Source of the DNA: UMGS1696 sp964558485
GTDB lineage: Bacteria; Bacillota; Clostridia; Oscillospirales; CAG-272
Reading direction: 5' to 3'
Assembly (NCBI GenBank): GCA_964558485.1
Contig: CAZLED010000056.1
Location: 1 to 15,831, forward strand
Length of the DNA stretch: 15,831 nt
The notes under the pieces were generated by a model, which saw nothing but the letters and a program-made list of their open reading frames with translations, searched no databases and was not told where the DNA came from. Position 1 is the stretch's first letter. Every line of letters begins with the position of its first letter. The translations under genes were made by a program, and so were the position numbers. Positions 7,214 to 13,887 of this stretch are shown in pieces.

Positions 7214-7318
7214 GTGATCATGCCAGAGCTCTTTGCACAATCTGTACCCGTGGAATACCACAGGCAGAATCAGACCCAGGGCTCTGAGTATGTATTCTAC
7301 AAAAACCAAAGCTTCCAT
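7124..7318 (-). CDS. Small membrane peptide, putative type I toxin
   Basis: A 64-residue peptide with an excellent ribosome site: AAAGGAGG (minus strand 7333-7326), 7 bases before ATG 7318. An N-terminal hydrophobic helix (about residues 4-25) is followed by a basic stretch (KELWHDHKRK, about 29-38), then a short apolar end. This is the usual shape of small membrane toxins of type I toxin-antitoxin systems. I cannot assign it to a named family such as TxpA/BsrG. Its 3' end is overlapped by a convergent antisense RNA unit, and it has its own terminator at 7049-7090. I found no clear minus-strand promoter upstream (7380-7500). Alternatively it is a small membrane protein of another kind whose expression is damped by the antisense RNA. 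Confidence 0.62.
   Translation of the reverse strand: MEALVFVEYILRALGLILPVVFHGYRLCKELWHDHKRKSEPSVKATAVHLRDDMEIILVFIELQ
7171..7213 (+). terminator. Rho-independent terminator of the antisense RNA
   Basis: AGTGAAC (7171-7177) pairs with GTTCACT (7198-7204). The stem continues with T-G and CTGT/ACAG pairs, giving about 13 bp with one G-U pair and one bulged A, closed by a 7-base loop at 7184-7190. TTTTTCTTTT follows from 7204. The structure lies inside the coding sequence of the opposing gene. Confidence 0.8.
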
Positions 7319-7482
7319 TTCGCTTCCTCCTTTCTGGAAATTAATCCCACGAAGGAGAGCCGAAATGCATCGCCTCCTTTCCGCTTCTCCTGTGAGCTTT
7401 GTTTGCCAAAAACTCCATCTGATAAGCGGAATCCAAGAGGCTACCGTCTTGTGTAAAACAGGCGTGATATGGCAAAAACCCC

Positions 7483-7511
7483 TTGACTTTCGCTCGTGTA
7501 TGGCGTATCAT
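7483..7511 (+). promoter_or_regulatory. Promoter of the P-loop ATPase gene
   Basis: TTGACT at 7483-7488, a 17-bp spacer and TATCAT at 7506-7511, 44 bp before the ATG at 7556. The -10 has the same form as that of the nitroreductase gene. Confidence 0.78.
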
Positions 7512-7555
7512 TATGGTACATCGAAAACCTGATCCACCGCAAAGGAGACCTACCT

Positions 7556-8230
7556 ATGTCCAACCAAAATAGAAAAAACCTATCCGCTCCGACCCTGCGC
7601 CGTGTCGTCCGTATCGTGCTCACCGGTGGTGCCGCTGCCGGAAAAAGCCATGTACTGGAAATTCTTGCAAGCGAAATTACGCCGGAGAAAACCTTTCTGG
7701 GCTTCCCCGTTGCCATGGTGCCCGAATGCGCCACACAGCTGCTGTCCCGTGGCATCACACCTGACCGCATCGGTCAAACGGCTTTCCAACACGCTGTCTT
7801 CCGGCACCAGCTCCAAAACGAAAATCGTGCCTTCCGTGCCATGCTGCCTGCGTCCAAACAAATCGGTCTGCCGGTGATCCTGCTCTGCGACCGGGGACTG
7901 TGTGACGGCGGTGCCTATATCGATCCCAAAACCTTCACTACTATATGCCATAGCTTTGACTATTCTCGCAAACGACTGCTGGGTCGCTACCAGGCCGTGC
8001 TCTATCTGGACTCCGCTGCCACACTGCCTGACCTGGATTTTGACGTGCAGGCCGGCAATGCCCATCGCTTGGAGTCCACACGAGCCGAAGTGCTGGCAAC
8101 CGCCGACAATGCCTACGCCGCTTGGCAGGATCACCCACACCTGACCCATATCCCAGCCGAACCCGACTTCCAGGTCAAGGTGGCAAACGTCCGCCAAACG
8201 CTCTGCACCATCCTGGACGACTATCGATAA
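7556..8230 (+). CDS. P-loop ATPase/kinase of the AAA_28 (NadR/Ttd14-like) type
   Basis: A 224-residue protein. The Walker A motif GGAAAGKS is at residues 24-31, and VILLCDRG (D112) is a Walker B-like strand. The middle EcATQLLSRG region and the R-rich lid (HRLESTRAEVLATADNAYAAW) followed by a final H-P-H-L-T-H-I-P segment fit the AAA_28 family, which includes the nucleotide kinase domain of NadR. It probably phosphorylates or binds a small substrate in the cytoplasm; which one is not readable. AAAGGAG at 7541-7547 selects ATG 7556 over an in-frame ATG at 7496 that lies inside the promoter. It is likely monocistronic, since the next gene has its own consensus promoter. No toxin, CRISPR or phage partner is adjacent apart from the small divergent peptide locus upstream. 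Confidence 0.78.
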   Translation: MSNQNRKNLSAPTLRRVVRIVLTGGAAAGKSHVLEILASEITPEKTFLGFPVAMVPECATQLLSRGITPDRIGQTAFQHAVFRHQLQNENRAFRAMLPASKQIGLPVILLCDRGLCDGGAYIDPKTFTTICHSFDYSRKRLLGRYQAVLYLDSAATLPDLDFDVQAGNAHRLESTRAEVLATADNAYAAWQDHPHLTHIPAEPDFQVKVANVRQTLCTILDDYR

Positions 8231-8306
8231 GGGGAACACTGCGTTTCTCTCCATTGCCACAGGACAAAATTTTGCCACAAAATATAGATTTCTGCACACA
8301 ACAATA

Positions 8307-8335
8307 TTGACAAAAGCCCAGCCCTTGTGTATAAT
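8307..8335 (+). promoter_or_regulatory. Perfect consensus promoter of the DUF4358 lipoprotein gene
   Basis: TTGACA at 8307-8312, a 17-bp spacer and TATAAT at 8330-8335. The ATG follows at 8378. This and the antisense promoter at 7019 are the only two full-consensus promoters I see in the window. Confidence 0.85.
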
Positions 8336-8377
8336 AGTTATAGGCTATTTTCACATTCTATTTCAAACGAGGTTTTT

Positions 8378-8923
8378 ATGAAGAAAACACTTTTGGCAAC
8401 TGTTATTTTTGCGGCAATGCTGACTGCAGCGCTGACCGGCTGTGGCGGCGAACCCACCGTTGACAACACCACAACTGTAGAGGTCAACGTAGACGAAGTG
8501 ATCCAGACCGTGGTGACCGACTATAGCTTGACCGATGGCTTTGTGTTCACGTCCTCTTCCACCGAGCTGGGCGAATACCTGGACGATGACCTGATCATGG
8601 GCTACTATGGCGATGCCGTGGACGTGCCGGATTTTACGAAGGTAGACGAATATTGCGTGTATATAGACGAATCGAACCCCAATGTGTTCATCGATGTGGG
8701 CCTGTTCAAAATGAACGACACCAGCTACAGCGATACCCTGATGCAATATTTCCAGAGCCGTATCGATGACAAGATCGCCAAAGCGGACTCCGGCTACCCG
8801 GATATGGACGTAGCCACCTTAGGTTCCGCCACCATCGCCAAGCACGGCGACTACGTGTACTACGTGATCTCCTACGACGTGGACGCCATCACGAAGGACA
8901 TCGAAACCGCCATTGGGAAGTGA
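8378..8923 (+). CDS. DUF4358-type lipoprotein
   Basis: A 181-residue exported protein. The signal peptide MKKTLLATVIFAAMLTAALTGC ends in a canonical lipobox, with Cys22 as the lipidated residue. The mature part (DEYCVYIDESNP, DVGLFKMND, SYSDTLMQYFQSRID and a final HGDYVYYVISYD strand) matches DUF4358 lipoproteins, which are common in Clostridia and of unknown function. The ribosome site is a weak GAGGT at 8369-8373. The promoter at 8307-8335 argues for monocistronic, fairly strong expression. The last Lys codon and stop (GAAGTGA, 8917-8923) form the first unit of a heptad repeat that continues into the spacer, so the repeat has reached into the gene end. Confidence 0.82.
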   Translation: MKKTLLATVIFAAMLTAALTGCGGEPTVDNTTTVEVNVDEVIQTVVTDYSLTDGFVFTSSSTELGEYLDDDLIMGYYGDAVDVPDFTKVDEYCVYIDESNPNVFIDVGLFKMNDTSYSDTLMQYFQSRIDDKIAKADSGYPDMDVATLGSATIAKHGDYVYYVISYDVDAITKDIETAIGK

Positions 8924-8951
8924 GAAGTAAGAAGTAAGAGGTCAGAAGTCA
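8917..8951. repeat. Heptad repeat overlapping a stop codon
   Basis: The units GAAGTGA, GAAGTAA, GAAGTAA, GAGGTCA and GAAGTCA run in register from 8917 to 8951. The first contains the TGA stop of the DUF4358 gene. Confidence 0.85.
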
Positions 8952-8956
8952 CCCCA

Positions 8957-8996
8957 TTCTTCGTAGGGAACGGTCTTGACCGTTCCTGCGGTAGCC
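8957..8996. repeat. Hairpin repeat related to 191-246
   Basis: GGAACGGTC (8967-8975), TT, GACCGTTCC (8978-8986) is a perfect 9-bp stem. Read in reverse, the flanks (GGCTaCCGCA and ACGAAGAATG) are those of the unit at 191-246, where the loop between GGAAC and GTTCC is replaced by the ATGCAT palindrome. No T-run follows, so it is not an ordinary terminator. The remaining spacer to about 9320 shows no gene, and only loose resemblance to the other repeat families. Confidence 0.75.
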
Positions 8997-9317
8997 GACA
9001 AGGAAAGTTGGAATGTCAGAAGTCAGATACCCCAACAAGTTGTGGGCAGATGTCAACGTTATCCTTGAACAACACGAGTGTCGCAATACCCATACGCACC
9101 CAAACATAATACACCGGCAATTGGTTCTATCACAAAACGTGCGTCCGAGCTTGACCGCTACCACCCGATATTCCACTACGTGGAAATCGAAAGCCCAAAC
9201 ACAACTTGGCGTAGCCAATGTTGGGCGCAGCGCCGTACGGTATACCTCCACACCCCAGCAACCCGACATTGACGCCACCGCTGTAGAATCGGTAACGCTC
9301 TGCCTGCACCACACGAT

Positions 9318-9346
9318 ATTGGTATAACAGTTCAAAAGTTTTTGCA
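9318..9346 (+). promoter_or_regulatory. Extended -10-like motif before the MBOAT gene
   Basis: TGGTATAAC at 9320-9328 fits an extended -10 box (TGn-TATAAC), with no good -35. The block through 9346 is shared with 2037-2066. It lies about 145 bp upstream of the MBOAT start. A perfect 16-bp palindrome, GCTTTTTGCAAAAAGC, follows at 9349-9364. Confidence 0.45.
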
Positions 9347-9364
9347 CAGCTTTTTGCAAAAAGC

Positions 9365-9448
9365 GCGTATCCCCTTACAAACGTCGAGGATTACGATATG
9401 GGGAAAGGCTACCGCAGAAAATGGGGAAAGCGTGTCCCCTTACAAACG
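9365..9448. repeat. Two 19-bp direct repeats upstream of the MBOAT gene
   Basis: GCGTRTCCCCTTACAAACG occurs at 9365-9383 and 9430-9448 with one mismatch, 65 bp apart. Both copies lie between the putative promoter and the ribosome site, so they could be operator sites or RNA elements in the leader. The call rests on similarity alone. Confidence 0.6.
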
Positions 9449-9473
9449 AAGCAAGAAAAAAGGAGCAAAATCC

Positions 9474-10973
9474 ATGGTATTTTCATCGCTGCTATTCCTG
9501 TTTGCATACCTTGCAGTGACCCTGTTTTTGTATTACATCATCCCCAATATGCGGTACCGGAACTGGGTGCTGTTTGTTGTCAGTATGCTGTTCTACGGAT
9601 GGGGCGAACCGCTGTACATCATCGTTATGCTGGCATCCATTTTGGAAGCTTACATATTCGGTTTCTTTATCGCAAAATATCGAGAATCAAATATACATAG
9701 GGCAAGGGTGTTCATGACCCTGTCCCTGTGCGCCAATTTGGCCTCTCTTTTGTTCTTCAAATATTGCAACTTCTTTATCGAGAACCTGCGGCTCTTGCCC
9801 TTTCTCACCGACGCCATCGCACCCATCGAAGGCCTGAAGTTGCCCATCGGGATCTCCTTCTACACCTTCCAGATCATGTCGTACACCATCGACCTGTACC
9901 GGGGCCAGACCGACGTGCAGAAAAACTTCGTCGCCTTTGGTACCTATGTCACCCTGTTCCCCCAGCTCATCGCCGGTCCCATCGTCCGTTACCGGGACGT
10001 GGACGACCAGCTCATGCTCCGGAAGGAAACCATCGATCTGTTCGGCTCCGGTACCAGACGCTTCGTCATCGGCCTTGCCAAAAAGATCCTCATCGGTGAC
10101 GCTTGCGCTGCATACTACGAATATTTCAAGGCTACCGATGGTCTGGCAGGTACCAGCGCCGGTGCCTGGATGGTCATGATCTTCTACACCCTGCACATCT
10201 ACTACGACTTCTCCGGCTACTCCGATATGGCCATCGGCCTGGGTCGTATGATCGGCTTCCGGTTCCTGGAAAACTTCAACTACCCTTATATTTCGAAATC
10301 CATCACCGAATTCTGGCGCCGCTGGCATATGTCCCTGGGCACCTGGTTCAAGGAGTACGTGTACATTCCCTTGGGCGGCAACCGGGTCGGCAAGCTGAAG
10401 CAGTACCGGAACATCGCCATCGTCTGGTTCCTGACCGGCTTCTGGCACGGCGCCAGCTGGAACTACATCCTCTGGGGCGTGTACTTCGGTATTATATTAA
10501 TGATAGAAAAAACCTTCCTGCTGAAAGCCCTCAAGAAGACGCCGGCGGTGGTGCAGCATCTCTATGCCCTGCTGCTCATCGGCTTCGGCTGGATCATCTT
10601 CTCGTACACCGACGCCGCTGCCGGACTGAACTGCTTCGGTTCCCTCTTCGGCATTGGCACGTCTTCGTTCTGTACACCCACCGTGGGCTACCAGATCCTG
10701 CACGGTCTGCCGCTGTTGCTGATCGCTGCCATTGGTGCTACACCGCTGCCCAAAAAGCTGTGGGACAAGCTCTGCACCGTGGACTGGATCCGCATTGGCG
10801 CCATTCGAGAAGACGGCACCGAAGAACCTGTGGTCATGGACGAGCCTGTGACCAGCGTCCGTGCCAAGACCATGGCGATCGTGACTACCGTGCTCACCTT
10901 TGTCGTGTTCATGCTCTGCGTGGCGTACCTGGTGGACTCCACCTTCAGTCCGTTCTTGTACTTTATTTTCTAA
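9474..10973 (+). CDS. MBOAT-family membrane O-acyltransferase (AlgI-like)
   Basis: A 499-residue polytopic protein of the MBOAT family, with about ten apolar segments and the usual length for AlgI/PatA/DltB-type proteins. Signature regions: LYYIIPNMRYRNWVLFVVSMLFYGWGEP at the N-terminus, LPIGISFYTFQIMSYTIDLYRG, FRFLENFNYPY, EFWRRWHMSLGTWFKEYVYIPLGGN (H285), and FLTGFWHGASWNYILWG with the conserved catalytic-type H325. It ends in the family's FSPFLYFIF motif. Such proteins take an acyl group from a cytoplasmic donor and hand it across the membrane to an exported partner. AGGAG at 9461-9465 fixes ATG 9474; an in-frame ATG at 9342 would add 44 repeat-derived residues. The DHHW partner gene begins 12 bp after its stop, a tight operon. 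Whether the acceptor is a capsule, wall polymer or peptidoglycan is unknown. Confidence 0.92.
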   Translation: MVFSSLLFLFAYLAVTLFLYYIIPNMRYRNWVLFVVSMLFYGWGEPLYIIVMLASILEAYIFGFFIAKYRESNIHRARVFMTLSLCANLASLLFFKYCNFFIENLRLLPFLTDAIAPIEGLKLPIGISFYTFQIMSYTIDLYRGQTDVQKNFVAFGTYVTLFPQLIAGPIVRYRDVDDQLMLRKETIDLFGSGTRRFVIGLAKKILIGDACAAYYEYFKATDGLAGTSAGAWMVMIFYTLHIYYDFSGYSDMAIGLGRMIGFRFLENFNYPYISKSITEFWRRWHMSLGTWFKEYVYIPLGGNRVGKLKQYRNIAIVWFLTGFWHGASWNYILWGVYFGIILMIEKTFLLKALKKTPAVVQHLYALLLIGFGWIIFSYTDAAAGLNCFGSLFGIGTSSFCTPTVGYQILHGLPLLLIAAIGATPLPKKLWDKLCTVDWIRIGAIREDGTEEPVVMDEPVTSVRAKTMAIVTTVLTFVVFMLCVAYLVDSTFSPFLYFIF

Positions 10974-10985
10974 GGAGGCAGGCAT

Positions 10986-12212
10986 ATGAAATTCCAAAAG
11001 ATCATCAATATTGCGACCTCGGCATTGTTCGCCTGCATTCTCTTTGCCTTTGCTGCAGCCTTTGTGGCCGTGCCGGACAGTGACTTTTCCGAGGAAGAAA
11101 ACCGTACGCTGACCACCTTCCCGAAATTCTCCTGGGACAGCCTGGTGGACGGCAGCTTCTCCTCCAAGATCAACGAATATTTCGCCGACCAGTTCCCGGC
11201 ACGCAACGCCCTGGTTGGGGTCAAGAGCGTGGCAGAGCTGGCGCAGGGGAAGGCAGAAAACAACGGCGTGCTGCTGGGGGAAAACGACCAACTGGCGGTG
11301 CGGCTGTTCACGATCTACAAAAGCCGGCTGGAACGGGTGTCCGACATGGACTATTTCTATAGCGACACGGTGACCCAGTCCATCGAGGGGCTGAATGCCT
11401 ATGCCAAGAGCGCCACGGTGCCGGTGACCACGATCCTGCCGCCACGGACCATTGACGTAGCTGCCTCTGCCTTTTCGTACCCCACGGAGATCAGCGATGC
11501 CCTGCATGAACAGATCGCCGATACCATAGCGCCGGAAGCGAACTACATCGATCTGTTGCCCATGATGCGAGAAAAATATGATGCCGGAGAATCGGTCTAT
11601 CTGCGCACCGACCACCACTGGACGGCCTACGGTGCGTACCTGGCGTACCGGGAGATCATGGACTCCTTTGGGATGGCGGACGAGACTCTGCCCATGGACA
11701 GCTTTGCGGTGGAGACGGTGGAAGGCTTTTACGGTACGACCTGGTCCAAGGGTGGCTACAAGTTTGTGTCTCCGGAAGAATTGGAGATTTGGACGGTGGG
11801 CAACGAAGATCAGTTTACCACGTCCTGCCTGTCCACGAAGCAGGTGAAGGGTAAAGACGGCAAGCCCACGTCGGTGAAGGAAGCGTACAAAACCTACACC
11901 GGTTGGCTGGACAGAAGCTACCTGACCCAGAAGGACAAATATGCGGCGTTTCTCTCCGGCACCCACAACGAGCAGACGGTGTTCTTAGGCGACGGTAACA
12001 CGGGACGGCCTCGGCTGCTGATCGTGAAGGACTCCTTTGCCAACACACTGGTGCCCTATCTGTGTCAGCACTTTGACATTGTGATCATCAACTTAGCAGC
12101 GAAGGTCTCGAACATCTCGGACTACGTAGCAGAATACGATTGCGACCGTGTGCTGGTGGTCTACAACTGGGCCAACCTGATCGAGAACAACAACCTTGCA
12201 GCGGTCGGGTGA
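10986..12212 (+). CDS. DHHW-family (AlgJ-like) exported acyltransferase partner
   Basis: A 408-residue protein with an N-terminal signal anchor (about 5-27), then SDFSEEENRTLTTFPKFSWDSLVDG, typical of DHHW-family proteins that accompany MBOAT genes in Firmicutes. The family motif T-D-H-H-W is at D209-W212 and the nucleophile-like serine is in IVKDSF (S350), so the SGNH-type Asp/His/Ser set is present. It should act outside the membrane, moving acetyl or another acyl group delivered by the MBOAT protein onto a glycan. GGAGG (10974-10978) directly follows the MBOAT stop codon, with the start at 10986, so the pair is almost certainly co-transcribed and perhaps translationally coupled. A 181-bp repeat-bearing spacer follows before the next member of the cluster. 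Confidence 0.88.
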   Translation: MKFQKIINIATSALFACILFAFAAAFVAVPDSDFSEEENRTLTTFPKFSWDSLVDGSFSSKINEYFADQFPARNALVGVKSVAELAQGKAENNGVLLGENDQLAVRLFTIYKSRLERVSDMDYFYSDTVTQSIEGLNAYAKSATVPVTTILPPRTIDVAASAFSYPTEISDALHEQIADTIAPEANYIDLLPMMREKYDAGESVYLRTDHHWTAYGAYLAYREIMDSFGMADETLPMDSFAVETVEGFYGTTWSKGGYKFVSPEELEIWTVGNEDQFTTSCLSTKQVKGKDGKPTSVKEAYKTYTGWLDRSYLTQKDKYAAFLSGTHNEQTVFLGDGNTGRPRLLIVKDSFANTLVPYLCQHFDIVIINLAAKVSNISDYVAEYDCDRVLVVYNWANLIENNNLAAVG

Positions 12213-12255
12213 TGTGCCTTTTCTCCGGGTGTGAAGGTATACCGTACGGCGCAAC

Positions 12256-12354
12256 GATTTGGTAAATCGAATGTATGGGCGGCACCCATATCTGTCTGAC
12301 ATCTAACTTCTGACATCTGACTTCTAACTTCTAACTTCTGACCTCTGACCTCTC
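12256..12354. repeat. Repeat-element fragment plus heptad array
   Basis: At 12256-12287, ACGATTTGGTAAATCGAA and GGGCGGCACCCAT match the arm sequence of the elements at 1733-2013 and 6437-6982. Eight heptads of the ACTTCTG type follow from 12299 to 12354. They lie between the DHHW gene and the lipoprotein gene and interrupt the cluster. No terminator or consensus promoter is evident in the gap. Confidence 0.8.
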
Positions 12355-12393
12355 CTCATCCTATCATCATAACAAAAAAAGGAATCCGTAATC

Positions 12394-13878
12394 ATGAATA
12401 CACAACATCGATTGACAGCATTGTTCTTAGCCCTGCTTTGTTGTATGCCTTTGGCGGTGGCTTGTGGGAACAAAGGGATCTCCGTGGACCGGGACCAGGC
12501 GTTGGAGCAGCTGAAGCTCTCTGACGCCAAGACCCAGGAATCCAAAAATGCCGAAGCCGAATCCAAAAAGCAAGCCATGATCGAAGGCAGAAGCACCAAA
12601 AAGGTGGAGACCAAGGCGCCGGAGACCGAACCCATCGAGACCAAGGGCCCCGTGGAAGAGGTGCCCATTACGGACTACACGCCCTACTCTGCCCCAGCCA
12701 AGGTGCCGGACGTATACGATCCGGATATCGAAAACCGGGCGCTGAAGGTGCTGGGTGCCGCTTACTCCGACGGCGACTACTGCGTGGTCTATGGCGAATG
12801 TGCGGTTGGTACGACTGTTTATATCACGAACGAAGAAGGCACCTTCTCTGTGGTATCCGAAGGCGGCAACTTTGCCATGCGTGTGCTCAGTCCCGATCTG
12901 TCCATAGAGCTGGATGTTCTACAAAAGGCAAATGACACCCAGGTCGGCGACAGTGTCCATTGGGAAGGCGAAGCGGTGCTGCCGGATTACGGACAAGACT
13001 GGGGTGTCTGGATCGGCTACGAAAACCAAGGCTTCTACTACAAAATGATCCCGGACTTCACCCACACCAACCGGATGTCGGACGAGCTTGTGGCAAACGT
13101 GACCAAGCGCTATGCGGAGCGTGTGGAAAAGCTCAAGACCGTGGGCGACGGCTGTGAGATGATCTTTGTGCTGGTGCCTGCCTCCATGACCATGTATCCC
13201 GAATTGGTGCCGGAAGATGTGGCGACCCCTGGCGAAGGCGAAAGTCGGTTTGACCAATTGGCTGCTGCCCTGACCGAAGCCGGTGCTAAGGTGGTGGATA
13301 TGCGCAAGACCTTCTCCGAGCGCAAAAACGATGCTCTGCCCCTGTACTTCAACTACGACAGCCACTGGACGGACTACGCTGCCTACCTGGCTTATGTGGA
13401 TCTGTACGACTACATTTCCGACCGATACCCGGATGCGGCACCCAAGACCTTCGACCAGTTCGAATGGCAGTGGAACTACTACACCCGTGGCGATATGCCC
13501 TGGTACTTTGACATCGACCAAGGTGGGCTGATCTACGAATACACCTTCGAGCGGATCGGCACCTTTGACCATCCTGCCGTCCGTGCCATCACCCGGTATT
13601 CCGAAAAAGGCTGGTCGTTGGCGTACCCGGCGTTCTCCAGTGAGGTCCAGAACGGCGGCACCTACAACACCCATCGGGAAAACCTGCCGGACATCATGGT
13701 CATGCGCAACTCCTATGGCTCCTATATGTATGAGCTGCTGGTGGACAGAAGCGACAAGGCGTTCATGCTGCCGTCCTTCTCCTACGCCTTCAACTTGGCC
13801 CAGATCAAGAAAAACGACCCGGACTACCTGATCTACATCCTGTCCGAGTGGGATTTCCAAAATATCATCGATAACTAA
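12394..13878 (+). CDS. Lipoprotein with AlgX/AlgJ-like SGNH module (copy 1)
   Basis: A 494-residue protein. The signal peptide ends at LAVAC, giving a probable lipid-modified Cys24. A charged, Glu/Lys/Thr-rich spacer of about 70 residues (25-95) follows, then from PYSAPAK (about 97) a 390-residue module. The module has a beta-rich start (LKVLGAAYSDGDYCVVYGE), FVLVPASMTMYPELVP, NYDSHWTDYAAYLAYVD (D322, H324) and IMVMRNSYGSYMYE (S440). The D-x-H-W pair and late serine are the signature of AlgX/AlgJ-like O-acetyltransferases, though NSY replaces the common DSF/DSY. It is probably anchored to the outer membrane face and acylates a glycan with the MBOAT protein encoded upstream. The ribosome site is AAAAAGGA at 12376-12383. 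The next gene starts 9 bp after its stop and repeats the module. Confidence 0.82.
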   Translation: MNTQHRLTALFLALLCCMPLAVACGNKGISVDRDQALEQLKLSDAKTQESKNAEAESKKQAMIEGRSTKKVETKAPETEPIETKGPVEEVPITDYTPYSAPAKVPDVYDPDIENRALKVLGAAYSDGDYCVVYGECAVGTTVYITNEEGTFSVVSEGGNFAMRVLSPDLSIELDVLQKANDTQVGDSVHWEGEAVLPDYGQDWGVWIGYENQGFYYKMIPDFTHTNRMSDELVANVTKRYAERVEKLKTVGDGCEMIFVLVPASMTMYPELVPEDVATPGEGESRFDQLAAALTEAGAKVVDMRKTFSERKNDALPLYFNYDSHWTDYAAYLAYVDLYDYISDRYPDAAPKTFDQFEWQWNYYTRGDMPWYFDIDQGGLIYEYTFERIGTFDHPAVRAITRYSEKGWSLAYPAFSSEVQNGGTYNTHRENLPDIMVMRNSYGSYMYELLVDRSDKAFMLPSFSYAFNLAQIKKNDPDYLIYILSEWDFQNIIDN

Positions 13879-13887
13879 GGTATACAT

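Noticed and set aside
7341..7370. Nine-codon leader ORF upstream of the small peptide gene, minus strand, after AAAGGAGG at 7380-7373
   Set aside because: The ribosome site is only 2 bases from the ATG, too close for normal initiation, and there is no other support. It was kept only as part of the ribosome-site pairing idea.
8967..8986. Rho-independent terminator of the DUF4358 gene
   Set aside because: The stem is perfect but no T-tract follows on either strand, and the unit is a member of a repeat family also found at 191-246.
8953..9359. Coding potential in the long spacer before the MBOAT gene (open frames on both strands)
   Set aside because: The translations have no recognisable domain, no ribosome sites and low-complexity, repeat-like character.
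9342..9473. N-terminal extension of the MBOAT protein from ATG 9342
   Set aside because: The extra 44 residues are encoded by repeat sequence and are hydrophilic, while ATG 9474 has a proper AGGAG and starts the family's usual N-terminus.
10497..11966. 489-codon minus-strand frame across the MBOAT/DHHW junction
   Set aside because: It covers two well-supported genes on the opposite strand, and its His/Gly/Arg-rich composition is typical of shadow frames.
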